From the NCBI GenBank assembly GCA_963678255.2, contig CAXXTW010000001.1, positions 1,364,001 to 1,428,000 of the forward strand: a stretch of 64,000 bases of DNA, read 5' to 3'. Both the position numbers and the translations under genes were made by a program. This stretch comes from G963678255 sp963678255 (GTDB lineage Bacteria; Cloacimonadota; Cloacimonadia; Cloacimonadales; WRIO01). Below are positions 28,399-37,381 of the stretch, one piece after another. The notes beneath the pieces are model-generated. The model had not been told where the DNA came from. It ran no database searches and was given only the letters and a program-made list of their open reading frames with translations. The first letter of the stretch is position 1, and each line of letters starts with the position of its first letter.

Positions 28399-28779
28399 CT
28401 TGCCTTCCTTTTGTAATTTTTCATCATAAATCTATTATTAATATATATAGTGCTTTTTTTATTTTGTCAATGTTTTTTCATATCTTTTTGCAAAATAAAA
28501 AAAACTTTACTGTATGACAATTAGAGTTATTGGAATATCATTTACTGGATTTATTTACTTTTTCAAGATTTTCATGACCATTTTATAAGAAATATGTCCA
28601 AGAAACTCACCTTTAGTATCCCTTTGTAATCTCTTTTTAATTTAGCTTAATAGGGATAAGTAGATAAAGGCAATGTTTTTCGAGATAAGAAATAAAAATA
28701 GTATTTTTTATTGACTGTTTAGACGATAAATTTTCTTAGATTAATCAATAAATTGTCGTAAATTTTAAAAGGAGAAAAT
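28399..28779. other. 381-base divergent intergenic region
   Basis: It separates the kinase operon (minus) from the DUF362 gene (plus). It contains an imperfect inverted repeat close to the DUF362 start (annotated separately), a TTGACT at 28711-28716 that could be a -35 element but lacks a good -10 at 17 bases, and a 20-base block at 28592-28611 also found at 8785-8804. No gene or RNA was recognised. Confidence 0.55.
28723..28759. promoter_or_regulatory. Inverted repeat upstream of DUF362 gene
   Basis: ACGATAAATTT (28723-28733) can pair with AAATTGTCGT (28750-28759) over 10 pairs with one T-G and one bulge. It lies 20 bases before the start codon and overlaps the likely promoter, so it could be an operator or an RNA hairpin. 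Confidence 0.4.
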
Positions 28780-29823
28780 ATGCCGAACGTTTATTGGAAG
28801 AAAATTGACAAGAACACCACTGTTGAAGAAGTTCAGAATATTTCAAAAGAACTTCTTATAAAATTGTTAAATGAAGAAAAAATTCCTTTAGAAAAGAATA
28901 TCCCTATAAAAGTTCATTTCGGAGAAAAAGGAAATCATACTTTTATCAAATCCGATAACTATCTTGGTATTATTGAATTCCTCAAAGAAAAAGGAATTGA
29001 ATCTTCCTATATCGAAACCAGTGTCATGTATGGGGGGCAACGACATAGGAAAGACTTACATCTTGCTACTGCCAAAGAACATGGTTTTACTCAATTGCCA
29101 ATAATTATTGCTGATGGAAATCAGGGAGAAGCTTTTAATGAAATTGAAATAAATAAAAAGCATTTTAAAACCTGTAAAATAGGTAAAGAATTTGAAAACT
29201 TTAAACAACTCATTGTAATCTCTCATTTTAAAGGTCATATGTTAGCTGGCTTTGGAGGAGCTATAAAACAACTCTCAATGGGACATGCTTCCAAAGGTGG
29301 TAAAATGGCAATGCATATGGGTGTTAAACCCCATATCATAAATCGTAAATGTAAAAAATGCAATTTATGTAAATCACGCTGTAATGAAGAAGCCATTACT
29401 ATTGGATCTAAATCATATATTGACTATGAGAAATGTGTGGGCTGCGGTGCTTGTGTGTCTATTTGCCCTCACAAAGCTGTATCTATTATGACTTTTAAAG
29501 GTATCCTGAGAATGGTTGGAATTGGAAATCCTTTTCAGGAAAAATTAGTAGAATATGCTTATGCTGCTCAAAAAGGGAAAAGAAATATCTACATCAATTT
29601 TGCGATGAATATTACTGCAGGTTGTGATTGCGAACCTAGAAAAATGAAGCCTCTTATGGAAGATCTTGGTATCTTTATTTCTTCAGATCCTGTTGCTATT
29701 GATAAAGCCTGCCATGATATGATCAAAGAAAAAGGGAAAAAATTCAGAGGGTTTAAACAATTTGATTATGCTGAAAAAATCGGATTGGGAAAAGCAGAAT
29801 ATGATTTAATTGAATTATCATAA
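28780..29823 (+). CDS. DUF362 domain protein with two 4Fe-4S clusters
   Basis: A 347-residue soluble protein. The N-terminal and C-terminal parts match DUF362 (IKVHFGEKGNHTFIKSDN, FKGHMLAGFGGAIKQLSMG, ISSDPVAIDKAC). The middle (about 190-235) holds a bacterial 2x4Fe-4S ferredoxin insert: CKKCNLCKSRC and CVGCGACVSICP. Further Cys occur in GCDCEP. DUF362 proteins are common in anaerobes, and their reaction is mostly unknown; an electron-transfer role follows from the clusters. AAAGGAG precedes the ATG. It appears to be a single-gene unit. Confidence 0.85.
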   Translation: MPNVYWKKIDKNTTVEEVQNISKELLIKLLNEEKIPLEKNIPIKVHFGEKGNHTFIKSDNYLGIIEFLKEKGIESSYIETSVMYGGQRHRKDLHLATAKEHGFTQLPIIIADGNQGEAFNEIEINKKHFKTCKIGKEFENFKQLIVISHFKGHMLAGFGGAIKQLSMGHASKGGKMAMHMGVKPHIINRKCKKCNLCKSRCNEEAITIGSKSYIDYEKCVGCGACVSICPHKAVSIMTFKGILRMVGIGNPFQEKLVEYAYAAQKGKRNIYINFAMNITAGCDCEPRKMKPLMEDLGIFISSDPVAIDKACHDMIKEKGKKFRGFKQFDYAEKIGLGKAEYDLIELS

Positions 29824-30127
29824 TCTGACTTGATAAACTAAAGGAATTCTCACATAGATTTATCATACTCTACTGATAGCTTACTCCTCTCTTGGAGTTT
29901 GTTGTTATTTATTTGATGGTGGAAAGTATCGGACATATTGTTATAAACAATTACTAAGTTATTAAAACTTAAACGATTAGTCTGATATTTTCTTTTAATT
30001 TTATGCGAATAGATACTTTTTTTCTAAAAGTAAAATAAATACATAAAAAGACTTCAGATTAATTCGATCTGGATACTTTAAAAAATAATAAAAAAAGATT
30101 GCCTAATTTTAGAATATTATTAAATTG
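29824..30127. other. Intergenic region upstream of padR-like gene
   Basis: About 300 AT-rich bases between the DUF362 gene and the PadR operator. It holds a copy of the dispersed repeat (29878-29901), whose CTCC...GGAG hairpin and T-rich tail could end DUF362 transcription. Nothing else was recognised. Confidence 0.5.
29878..29901 (+). repeat. Short dispersed intergenic repeat, copy 2
   Basis: This block begins AGCTTACTCCTCTCTTGG and matches 8949-8972 at 21 of 24 positions and the complement of 46994-47017 at 20 of 24. It lies 54 bases after the DUF362 stop. Confidence 0.6.
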
Positions 30128-30148
30128 ACTACTCTATAATAGAGTAGT
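30128..30148. promoter_or_regulatory. Perfect dyad over a TATAAT box: likely PadR operator
   Basis: ACTACTCTA-TAA-TAGAGTAGT is a perfect 9-bp inverted repeat around a 3-base centre, ending 16 bases before the regulator's ATG. TATAAT at 30135-30140 sits in its centre, so a bound dimer would block RNA polymerase. Position and symmetry suggest autoregulation by the PadR-family protein encoded next. Confidence 0.75.
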
Positions 30149-30164
30149 GGAAAAAGGAGTAGTC

Positions 30165-30740
30165 ATGTCTAAGGTACATCTTGCCGTTCTTGGTTTCATA
30201 AACTACAAACCTATGTATGGTTATGAAATTCTTAATACGATCAGTACAAGAAAAATGGATATTTGGGCTGGTATTAAAATGCCATCCGTTTACAATGCTT
30301 TACAGCATTTAGAAGAGAAAAAATACATTGTTGGAGAACAACAAATTGAAGGAAATAACCCCCCCAGAATGGTTTATTCTATAAGTAAAGAAGGTAAAGC
30401 ATATCTGATTAAACTTCTGAATCAGTATTTATTAAATGAAGGCATGGATACAAACTTTTGGTTTGCATTGTCTTTTGTTTATAAGACCCATACTTTCTTA
30501 GATTTTCTAAAAATTATAAAATCACGAATTGATATTCTTGAACAGCGTATATATGATTTTAAAGAAGTTCATGGAGAAAATATGGAGAAATGTTTATCTA
30601 ATCAATCTATCGCATTCATTCACGTTCATTTAATAAGGATTGGGCAGGAAGCTCATAGGTATAATATACAGATATTAAAACAACTTTATGATGATACAAT
30701 AAAAAACAAAGATAGTGATATTTTTTTAAAGGAAGGTTAA
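30165..30740 (+). CDS. PadR-family transcriptional regulator
   Basis: A 191-residue regulator from ATG at 30165; AAAAAGGAG just upstream fits, while an in-frame GTG 18 bases earlier lies inside the operator. The N-terminal winged helix (LAVLGFINYKPMYGYEILNTI, MPSVYNALQHLEEKKYI, RMVYSISKEGKAYL) is typical of PadR repressors. The C-terminal half (about 90-190) is helical and should form the dimer and ligand pocket. It heads an operon with a three-part efflux pump (gaps of 1, 1 and 9 bases), so it probably represses the pump until a toxic compound binds. Confidence 0.88.
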   Translation: MSKVHLAVLGFINYKPMYGYEILNTISTRKMDIWAGIKMPSVYNALQHLEEKKYIVGEQQIEGNNPPRMVYSISKEGKAYLIKLLNQYLLNEGMDTNFWFALSFVYKTHTFLDFLKIIKSRIDILEQRIYDFKEVHGENMEKCLSNQSIAFIHVHLIRIGQEAHRYNIQILKQLYDDTIKNKDSDIFLKEG

Positions 30741-30741
30741 T

Positions 30742-32070
30742 ATGTTAAAAAAAATAGTGTTTACGACATCACTAGTATTTTTTTGGGTACTATCGGCCAC
30801 TGCTCTTGATTTAAATCAGGCTAAGCAGATAGCCATCAAAAACAATCAAGATCTGATGTCTGAATCATACAGTCTTCAAAGTTCTCGTTATGATTATTAT
30901 GGTTCTTTGTTTGACTTACTCCCTTCGGGAAACTTGACTGGTTCTTATCAGAAATACAACCCAGATCAATCATTCAGTGCTGGTCAAACATCAGACTATC
31001 TGAAAACTTATGGTTTTTCAATTTCCATGCCTATTTTTATCGGAGGCAAATCATGGCTTGGTTCTAGAATTAAAAAAGATACTTATCAATTAGCAAAGCA
31101 TTCTTATACTAATAAATACTTTGAAGTATGCTTAAATACAGAAACAAAATATTATAAAGTTCTAGAAACTGCTGAATTATTGAAAATTGCTCAATTAGAC
31201 TTAAAGTCAGGGATTGAACAGGATAATAAAGCTAAAATTCATTTTAATAATGCAACTATTTCATCTGCAGATTATCTGAAAATACAAGCTGAAACTGCCA
31301 GAAAGAAAGTAAGGCTATTTCAAAGTAAAACAGCTTATGAATTAAGTATGGCTGATTTACAGAATTATCTGATGATTGATCAAATAGATACTTTGGAATC
31401 AATAAAAGAAACAGATTATCAGATATGGTTAAACATGTTTTCTGATATTACAACCGAGCAAATCAATGATTATCAAAAAAAGATCAATCAGTATATAAAA
31501 GATCACAATATTACCCTTAAAATAAGTGAAATAAGTTCAAAAATCTCTGAGAAATCAGTGACAATGGCAATGGGTAATTTTTTACCTTCAGTGAATTTAT
31601 CTTTTACGTCTAATAATAGTCAAACTGAACTGTCTGATTCATTTAGTAATCAAGAAACCTTGCTTTTATCAGCCTCAGTTCCAATTTTTCCTGTTGCGGA
31701 TAATTATATGGGTTACTTAAAATCTAAAGCAGGGCTTAGAAAATCTATGGCTCAAAAGAAAAGTATAGAAAACAATATTGATTTAGCCTCAAAATCTGCT
31801 TTTCTAAATCTAATATCAAGCTCTCAATCTGTTCAACAAGCTCAATTATCAATGCAATATTCTGAAGAATCCTATAAACAAATGGAAGTAAGATTCCAAA
31901 ATGGTATGTTATCGGTTAATGATATGATTGACGCTGATATTATGCTTACTTCAGCTAAAAATCAGTATATTAGTAATGTGTACAGTCTGTTGAAAGCAAA
32001 AACTGGTTTATTGCAATTATTAAATTCTGAAAATGATGAGCAGTTAATTAAAATATTAAAGGAGAAATAA
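30742..32070 (+). CDS. TolC-family outer membrane efflux channel
   Basis: A 442-residue protein with a signal peptide (about 1-21) and two similar halves of the outer membrane efflux protein family, beginning LDLNQAKQIAIKNNQDL. Alternating amphipathic beta and long coiled helices (ISSADYLKIQAETARKKVRLF; QMEVRFQNGMLSVNDMIDADIML) match the alpha-barrel of TolC. It would connect the RND pump and adaptor encoded next to the outside. Its ATG follows the PadR stop by one base. Confidence 0.9.
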   Translation: MLKKIVFTTSLVFFWVLSATALDLNQAKQIAIKNNQDLMSESYSLQSSRYDYYGSLFDLLPSGNLTGSYQKYNPDQSFSAGQTSDYLKTYGFSISMPIFIGGKSWLGSRIKKDTYQLAKHSYTNKYFEVCLNTETKYYKVLETAELLKIAQLDLKSGIEQDNKAKIHFNNATISSADYLKIQAETARKKVRLFQSKTAYELSMADLQNYLMIDQIDTLESIKETDYQIWLNMFSDITTEQINDYQKKINQYIKDHNITLKISEISSKISEKSVTMAMGNFLPSVNLSFTSNNSQTELSDSFSNQETLLLSASVPIFPVADNYMGYLKSKAGLRKSMAQKKSIENNIDLASKSAFLNLISSSQSVQQAQLSMQYSEESYKQMEVRFQNGMLSVNDMIDADIMLTSAKNQYISNVYSLLKAKTGLLQLLNSENDEQLIKILKEK

Positions 32071-32071
32071 A

Positions 32072-33157
32072 ATGAAATCAAACAAACTTATAAATATCAG
32101 CCTGATCTTGTTTATATTATTGTCTTTTGGATGCAAGAAAAAGCAAACAAATGATTTAAATGATAGTAGCTTAAGTTCAAAAGATATTCCTGTTATTGTG
32201 GAGAAAACTTTAAATCGTAATCTTAAAGAATATATTCAGATTATCGGAACATTGGAAGGGAAATCAGATATTTCTTTTATCTCAGAAACTTCAGGAAAGA
32301 TAGTTGAACTAAATAAAAAACTTGGGGATTGGGTTAATAAAGGTGAAACAATCGGAAGGATTGATAATAAAGATTTTGCTATTCAATTGAATCAGGCAAT
32401 GTTTGCTTTATCAGCTGCAGAAGCAACAAAAGAAACAGCTGATTTAAATCTTAAATCAGCGGAAGTTTTAAAAAAAGCAGGAAGTATTTCATATGTTGAA
32501 TATTCTAACGCAAAAAGTAGTTTTAAAAACGCATTTTCTGCATATGAAGGTGCTCTAGCAAGAGTGGAACAAGCTAGAAAAACTCTTGATAATTCAAACT
32601 TAACTGCTCCTATTTCGGGGCAAATCGTAGATCTTCCTATTCAAATTGGACAAACTATAAATATGGGTTCAAAAGTATGCGGAATTGTTGATACTAAAAA
32701 TCTAATTATTAAAACGGGAGTTGGAGAATCTTCTATCAGTCAGATAAATAATGGTCAACCTGTGGTAATTGATTATTCGGATAAGAATATATCTGTTACA
32801 GGGGTTATTACTGGGATTGGATTAAAACCCTTGACTGGAACTGCAAATTATCCTATAGAAATTGCATTAAAAGAAACAAAAGGATTGTTACCCGGGATGG
32901 TTGTAAAGGGAGAAATTCTTAGTAAAACTTATACGGATGTCCTTTATGTTTCCCTAAACAGTATTGTTCAGGAATATGATAAAAATTACGTGTTTGTTAT
33001 TGATGATAAATCTATAGCACATCGTTTAGAAGTTAAGTTAGGAAAGAAAATTAATGAAAATGTGATTATACTTGAGGGCTTAAAAATTAATGAATCTTTA
33101 GTAACTGAAGGATATGAAAATCTTGAAGAAGGTGTGAAAGTCACCGTCAGAAATTAA
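32072..33157 (+). CDS. RND efflux periplasmic adaptor (membrane fusion lipoprotein)
   Basis: A 361-residue adaptor. The N-terminus has a lipobox (ILLSFGC, Cys about 22), so it is a lipoprotein. Then come the biotinyl-lipoyl half motifs (ETSGKIVELNKKLGDWVNKGETIG; NSNLTAPISGQIVDL) around a short coiled hairpin, a beta-barrel region and a C-terminal membrane-proximal domain (VFVIDDKSIAHRLEVKLG). This is the HlyD/AcrA family that links the pump to the channel. It sits between their genes. Confidence 0.9.
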   Translation: MKSNKLINISLILFILLSFGCKKKQTNDLNDSSLSSKDIPVIVEKTLNRNLKEYIQIIGTLEGKSDISFISETSGKIVELNKKLGDWVNKGETIGRIDNKDFAIQLNQAMFALSAAEATKETADLNLKSAEVLKKAGSISYVEYSNAKSSFKNAFSAYEGALARVEQARKTLDNSNLTAPISGQIVDLPIQIGQTINMGSKVCGIVDTKNLIIKTGVGESSISQINNGQPVVIDYSDKNISVTGVITGIGLKPLTGTANYPIEIALKETKGLLPGMVVKGEILSKTYTDVLYVSLNSIVQEYDKNYVFVIDDKSIAHRLEVKLGKKINENVIILEGLKINESLVTEGYENLEEGVKVTVRN

Positions 33158-33166
33158 GGAGTTTAA

Positions 33167-36100
33167 ATGTCATTACCAAATTTTTCAATAAATAATAAAA
33201 TATTGGTCAATATGTTTATGGCTGTTGTTTTTATTCTTGGAATTTTTACAATTATTGAAATTCCTAAAGAAGAAGCGCCAGCTGTTGATTTTGGAGCAGC
33301 TTATATTGTTGTAGCTTATCCAGGTGTTTCTCCAGAAGAGATTGAACAATTGGTTGTTAAAAAGATCGAAGATCAGATTCAAAATGTAGATAATGTTGAT
33401 TATATCACTTCGACTTCCATGGAAGGCAGAGCAAGTATTTATGTAGCATTTGAAGCAAACGCAGACCCCGATAAATGCTGGGACGATTTAAATGCTGAAA
33501 TGGATAAAGTTAACGATTTGCCTGATGATGCGATAGATCCTGTATTAGTACGATTGAATATGAGGGAAGTTAATGAAATTTGTGATATTACGCTCAGTGG
33601 ACCTTTTTCAGGTGGTTCTATCAGAGAGATTTCAGAAAATCTAAAAGATGAAATTGCTAGTATTCCTTCCATATCCAAAGTAGATCTGAGTGGAACTCAA
33701 GCTAGACAAGTATGGGTTGAAGCAGATAACTACAAAATGTCAGAATATGGAATTACTCTTGATGAATTGAAAAGTGCTATTCAAACCAGAAATATGAATA
33801 TTCCTGGAGGAACTGTTAAGTTTGGAAAAGCAGAATTTATCATTCGATCAATAGGAGAATTTAAAGATACTGAAGAAATAAAGAATTTATTTGTACGGAT
33901 GGATTCAAATGGGAGATCTGTAAAAGTTACAGATATTGCAGCAGTTAAGGATACTCTGGAAGAACAAACTGTCATTTCAAAACTCAATGGCGATAAGAGT
34001 GTCAGCCTATCAGTTTATAAAAAAGCTGAAGGAAATATTATTGATGTTATTAAAACTATACGAGCAAAAGTCGCTGAATATGAGAAAACTATTCCAGGAT
34101 TAAAAGCTCAGGTAAGAAATGATGGATCTATAAACGTAAAAAATAGTATCAATACGCTTGGAACTAATGCTATGTCAGGCGTGATTCTTGTCTTTATCAT
34201 GTTATGGATTTTTATTGGTTGGAGAAACGCTATATTAGCCGCTTGGGGAATACCTTTTAGTTTTTTACTATCTTTTATTATTATTCGATACACAACAGAA
34301 ATGACTCTCAATAACATGTCGTTATTTGCCTTAGTCTTAGTTTCAGGAATGATTGTTGATAATGCTATTGTGATCATTGAAAATGTTTATCGATATGTGG
34401 AAAAACGAATGCCTCTTTATGATGCTATCATCAAAGGAACTTCTGAAGTCATGTGGCCTATTTTTGCATCTACTTTAACAACCATAGCCGCTTTTCTTCC
34501 AATTCTTTTAATGGAAGGGATCATGGGAAAATTCATGAGCGTGTTCCCTGTTGTTGTTTGTGTCGCATTATTATCTTCATTAATTGAAAGTGTGATTATT
34601 CTACCTGCACATATGATTCAATTTACTAAAGAATTAAAAAGTGAAACTAAAAGCAGTGAACACTTTTATGCTGTGATTGTGAGATATTACCAGAAGGCTA
34701 TAAAACGTGTCTTGTGTCATCGATTTATTGCTATGGGTACCATTATTGGTTTGTTTATATTTTCAATCTTAGCGATTGCTTTTCGGTTGATTCCTATAGA
34801 GTTTTTCCCTTCCAGACCACCTAAAACACTTGTGTTAAAAATACAGACTCCTATTGGTACCAATCTGGATAAAACAAATGAAGTTATTTCAAAAATTGAA
34901 GATTATATGATGAAAATGCCTGAATCAGTTGATATTGAAGCGATCGTTACCAATGTAGGACAAATGACGACCAATAATCAAAAACAAACTGCTACTTCTA
35001 ACGCAGAGATCAAAATGGATTTAAAAGAAGTAGATGATATGAAGTTTTCTCATCAACAAATTAAGAAAAAAGTCAGAGATTTCATAAAAGAAATCCCGGA
35101 AGTTTATTCTTACAGCTTTGCAGAAGGGAGAAATGGACCACCCACAGGTTTGGATGTGGAAATTCGTGTGAAAGGTGATAATCTTGATCGCTTAAAGTAT
35201 ATTGGTAATGTTATTAAAACAGACCTTAATAAATTGCCAGGTGTGGCTGATGTTGAAGATAGTTTCAAACCAGGTAAAAAAGAAATCAGGATCATTCCAA
35301 AAGATGATAAATTGGGATTATATGGTTTATCTGTTGCTCAAATTGCAGGAACGATAAGGACTGCTTCGTATGGAAGTAAAATTTCTAAGTTTCGCGGTGG
35401 TGGTCTAGATGAAAATGATATTGTGGTCAAATTAAAGAAAGACCAGATTGACGAACTTGAGGATATTAAAAACTTGAAGTTAAGATCTCGAAATGGATCA
35501 TTAGTCCAATTATCGGAACTAGCAGATTTTAGTATTAATTCAGGTTTAGCTGAAATATCTCATCGGGATAAGAAAAGAATTATCACCATCACAGGAAATA
35601 CAGTCTATTATGATAATAAAGGGAAAATGAAGAAAAGAACATCAGATGAAGTGGTAAGATATCTTATTGGAGGAGGTGTTTCAAAGAATAAAGGGGTTCT
35701 GCAAAACTTTGAAAAACGTTTTCCAGGATATCAGATAGAATTTGGAGGCGTAGTTGAACAGCAAAATCAATCCTTCAATTCTCTTTTTAGAGCTTTTGGA
35801 ATAGCTATTCTATTGATTTATACAATATTAGCCGCTCAATTTAAGTCTTATGTTCAACCATTAATAGTCATGTTAACCATTCCTTTTGGTTTTATCGGAG
35901 TTGTTTTAGGATTATTGATAACTGGGTTACCCTTTTCATTAACATCTTTAATTTCAGTGGTAGCTCTATCAGGTGTAGTGGTTAATGCTTCACTTATACT
36001 AGTAGATTTTGTCAATAAGGAGAGAGAGAATGGGGTTGATCGTTGGCATTCGTTAATTAATGCAGGCTCAGTTAGACTAAGACCCATTATGCTGACAACG

Positions 36101-36328
36101 GTCACAACAATATCAGGACTATTACCAATGGTATTTTCAACTGCATCAGCAGCTCAGGATTGGAGACCTATGGCTGTAGCCATGAGCTTTGGTCTAGCTT
36201 TCTCTACAATAATTACTTTGTTTATCATACCTGTGGCTTATTCTTTAGTGGATTCATTCTTTGGAAAATTGCATATGACAAACTTTAAACAACATGAATC
36301 TATTAATGTAATTAAGGATGAAAAATAA
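33167..36328 (+). CDS. RND multidrug efflux transporter (HAE1-like, AcrB family)
   Basis: A 1053-residue proton-driven pump, a usual family length. It has 12 predicted membrane segments in the AcrB order with two large periplasmic loops (about 40-330 and 560-870). In the fourth membrane helix VDNAIVIIEN keeps the first of the two Asp of AcrB; the second is Asn, as in many non-proteobacterial members. Motifs ISTSME-type porter strands (YITSTSMEGRASIYVAF) and GMIVDNAIV support the HAE group rather than heavy-metal pumps. With the two upstream genes it forms a complete tripartite system. Substrates cannot be predicted. Confidence 0.92.
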   Translation: MSLPNFSINNKILVNMFMAVVFILGIFTIIEIPKEEAPAVDFGAAYIVVAYPGVSPEEIEQLVVKKIEDQIQNVDNVDYITSTSMEGRASIYVAFEANADPDKCWDDLNAEMDKVNDLPDDAIDPVLVRLNMREVNEICDITLSGPFSGGSIREISENLKDEIASIPSISKVDLSGTQARQVWVEADNYKMSEYGITLDELKSAIQTRNMNIPGGTVKFGKAEFIIRSIGEFKDTEEIKNLFVRMDSNGRSVKVTDIAAVKDTLEEQTVISKLNGDKSVSLSVYKKAEGNIIDVIKTIRAKVAEYEKTIPGLKAQVRNDGSINVKNSINTLGTNAMSGVILVFIMLWIFIGWRNAILAAWGIPFSFLLSFIIIRYTTEMTLNNMSLFALVLVSGMIVDNAIVIIENVYRYVEKRMPLYDAIIKGTSEVMWPIFASTLTTIAAFLPILLMEGIMGKFMSVFPVVVCVALLSSLIESVIILPAHMIQFTKELKSETKSSEHFYAVIVRYYQKAIKRVLCHRFIAMGTIIGLFIFSILAIAFRLIPIEFFPSRPPKTLVLKIQTPIGTNLDKTNEVISKIEDYMMKMPESVDIEAIVTNVGQMTTNNQKQTATSNAEIKMDLKEVDDMKFSHQQIKKKVRDFIKEIPEVYSYSFAEGRNGPPTGLDVEIRVKGDNLDRLKYIGNVIKTDLNKLPGVADVEDSFKPGKKEIRIIPKDDKLGLYGLSVAQIAGTIRTASYGSKISKFRGGGLDENDIVVKLKKDQIDELEDIKNLKLRSRNGSLVQLSELADFSINSGLAEISHRDKKRIITITGNTVYYDNKGKMKKRTSDEVVRYLIGGGVSKNKGVLQNFEKRFPGYQIEFGGVVEQQNQSFNSLFRAFGIAILLIYTILAAQFKSYVQPLIVMLTIPFGFIGVVLGLLITGLPFSLTSLISVVALSGVVVNASLILVDFVNKERENGVDRWHSLINAGSVRLRPIMLTTVTTISGLLPMVFSTASAAQDWRPMAVAMSFGLAFSTIITLFIIPVAYSLVDSFFGKLHMTNFKQHESINVIKDEK

Positions 36329-36350
36329 AAAGTAATTATAATGATTATTA

Positions 36351-36378
36351 TAGGGCAGAGTTTATCTGCCCTATTTTT
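36351..36378 (+). terminator. Rho-independent terminator of the efflux operon
   Basis: A perfect 9-bp stem (TAGGGCAGA / TCTGCCCTA) with a 5-base loop is followed by TTTTT. It lies 22 bases after the RND stop and isolates the pump operon from the flagellin cluster. Confidence 0.9.
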
Positions 36379-36489
36379 ATGAAAAAATTCAAATATAAGA
36401 AAAGTATTTATTTTTTTACTGGACAAAATAAAGTCGATTTAATTAAATTAGAGTTGTTGAATTATGTTTATAATTATATTGAGGAATTA

Positions 36490-37314
36490 ATGGCAGAAAA
36501 ATCGGATTATATGAAAGTTGCTTCTGCACAAATGTTGAGAATCTCTCCCAAACAAGAGAGACAAAAACAGGAGTATGAGCAAAATAATAAAAAAAAACGA
36601 TTTAATGACCAAGACTTAAATGAAGATGAACTTTCTCTCTATTTTGATGATCATTTAAACCATTTAAACGAACATCAGTTAATAGAGTTAGGTCGCTTAA
36701 TCCTCAATAAGCGAAATACAGAGATGAAACTGTATATCAGAATCATAAAAAAGAAGCATCAAGGTTCTGATGACGAGTTTTATAAACTATTAGATACAGA
36801 CATACTTTTAATAAAGAGTAAATTGGCAGAGATAGAGAAAAACATCTCTGATTTTGACTTTTATGCACAAGATCAAAGTCAGAGTATTCAGGAAGAAAAT
36901 GAGATACTAGAAAGTCTTGGGCACTTAAAAAAATTATATAACCAGTTTTTACATTCTGCTATTAATGAACAGAATATTCTCTTAGAAAAAGAGTTGGATG
37001 ATTTGGATGTAATTCTTCTTGAAAAAGAAGAAATATTAAAAAACATAGAACTCTATCAAAAATCAATTAATTACAATATATTTAAAAATTATCCACCTGA
37101 TTATCCAAATAAAGCTAAAGCCAACGAGATTTTGTCCGATATTCATAATGTGATGAATGAGATCGTCAAGATAGAGGACGAAAATAGCGTGGAGCTTCAA
37201 ACTTCAATGAATGAGTTGAAGCAGGAGATACAAAGTCGTAGTAAAGAGACTCAAGCGATTTCCAAATATTCCTCAGGGAATATAAAGTCGCACTTTATCG
37301 ATACGACTAAGTAG
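36490..37314 (+). CDS. Coiled-coil protein of unknown function preceding flagellins
   Basis: I do not recognise a family. The frame is open from an ATG at 36379, but that codon lies in the tail of the preceding terminator with no ribosome-binding site. ATG at 36490 has TTGAGGA six bases before it and gives 274 residues. The product is highly charged (many Lys, Glu, Asp, Gln), almost all helical, with long heptad-like stretches (about 90-260) and no signal peptide or membrane segment. It ends 67 bases before the first flagellin and points the same way. Position suggests a cytoplasmic flagellar helper (export chaperone, regulator or assembly factor), but this is inference from context alone. 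Confidence 0.6.
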   Translation: MAEKSDYMKVASAQMLRISPKQERQKQEYEQNNKKKRFNDQDLNEDELSLYFDDHLNHLNEHQLIELGRLILNKRNTEMKLYIRIIKKKHQGSDDEFYKLLDTDILLIKSKLAEIEKNISDFDFYAQDQSQSIQEENEILESLGHLKKLYNQFLHSAINEQNILLEKELDDLDVILLEKEEILKNIELYQKSINYNIFKNYPPDYPNKAKANEILSDIHNVMNEIVKIEDENSVELQTSMNELKQEIQSRSKETQAISKYSSGNIKSHFIDTTK

Positions 37315-37344
37315 TTAGCAACAGACCAGGGATAGGTCGCAGCA

Positions 37345-37376
37345 TTCAGTCTTTTGACTGAAGGATATCAGGGAGG
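37345..37376 (+). promoter_or_regulatory. Hairpin next to the ribosome-binding site of flagellin 1
   Basis: TTCAGTC-TTTT-GACTGAA is a perfect 7-bp hairpin whose 3' side ends 8 bases before GGGAGG. A smaller GACC/GGTC stem lies just upstream (37324-37338). The block GATATCAGGGAGGAT after it recurs before flagellin 2 but not before flagellins 3-6, so the leaders form two types. Confidence 0.5.
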
Positions 37377-37381
37377 ATGAA

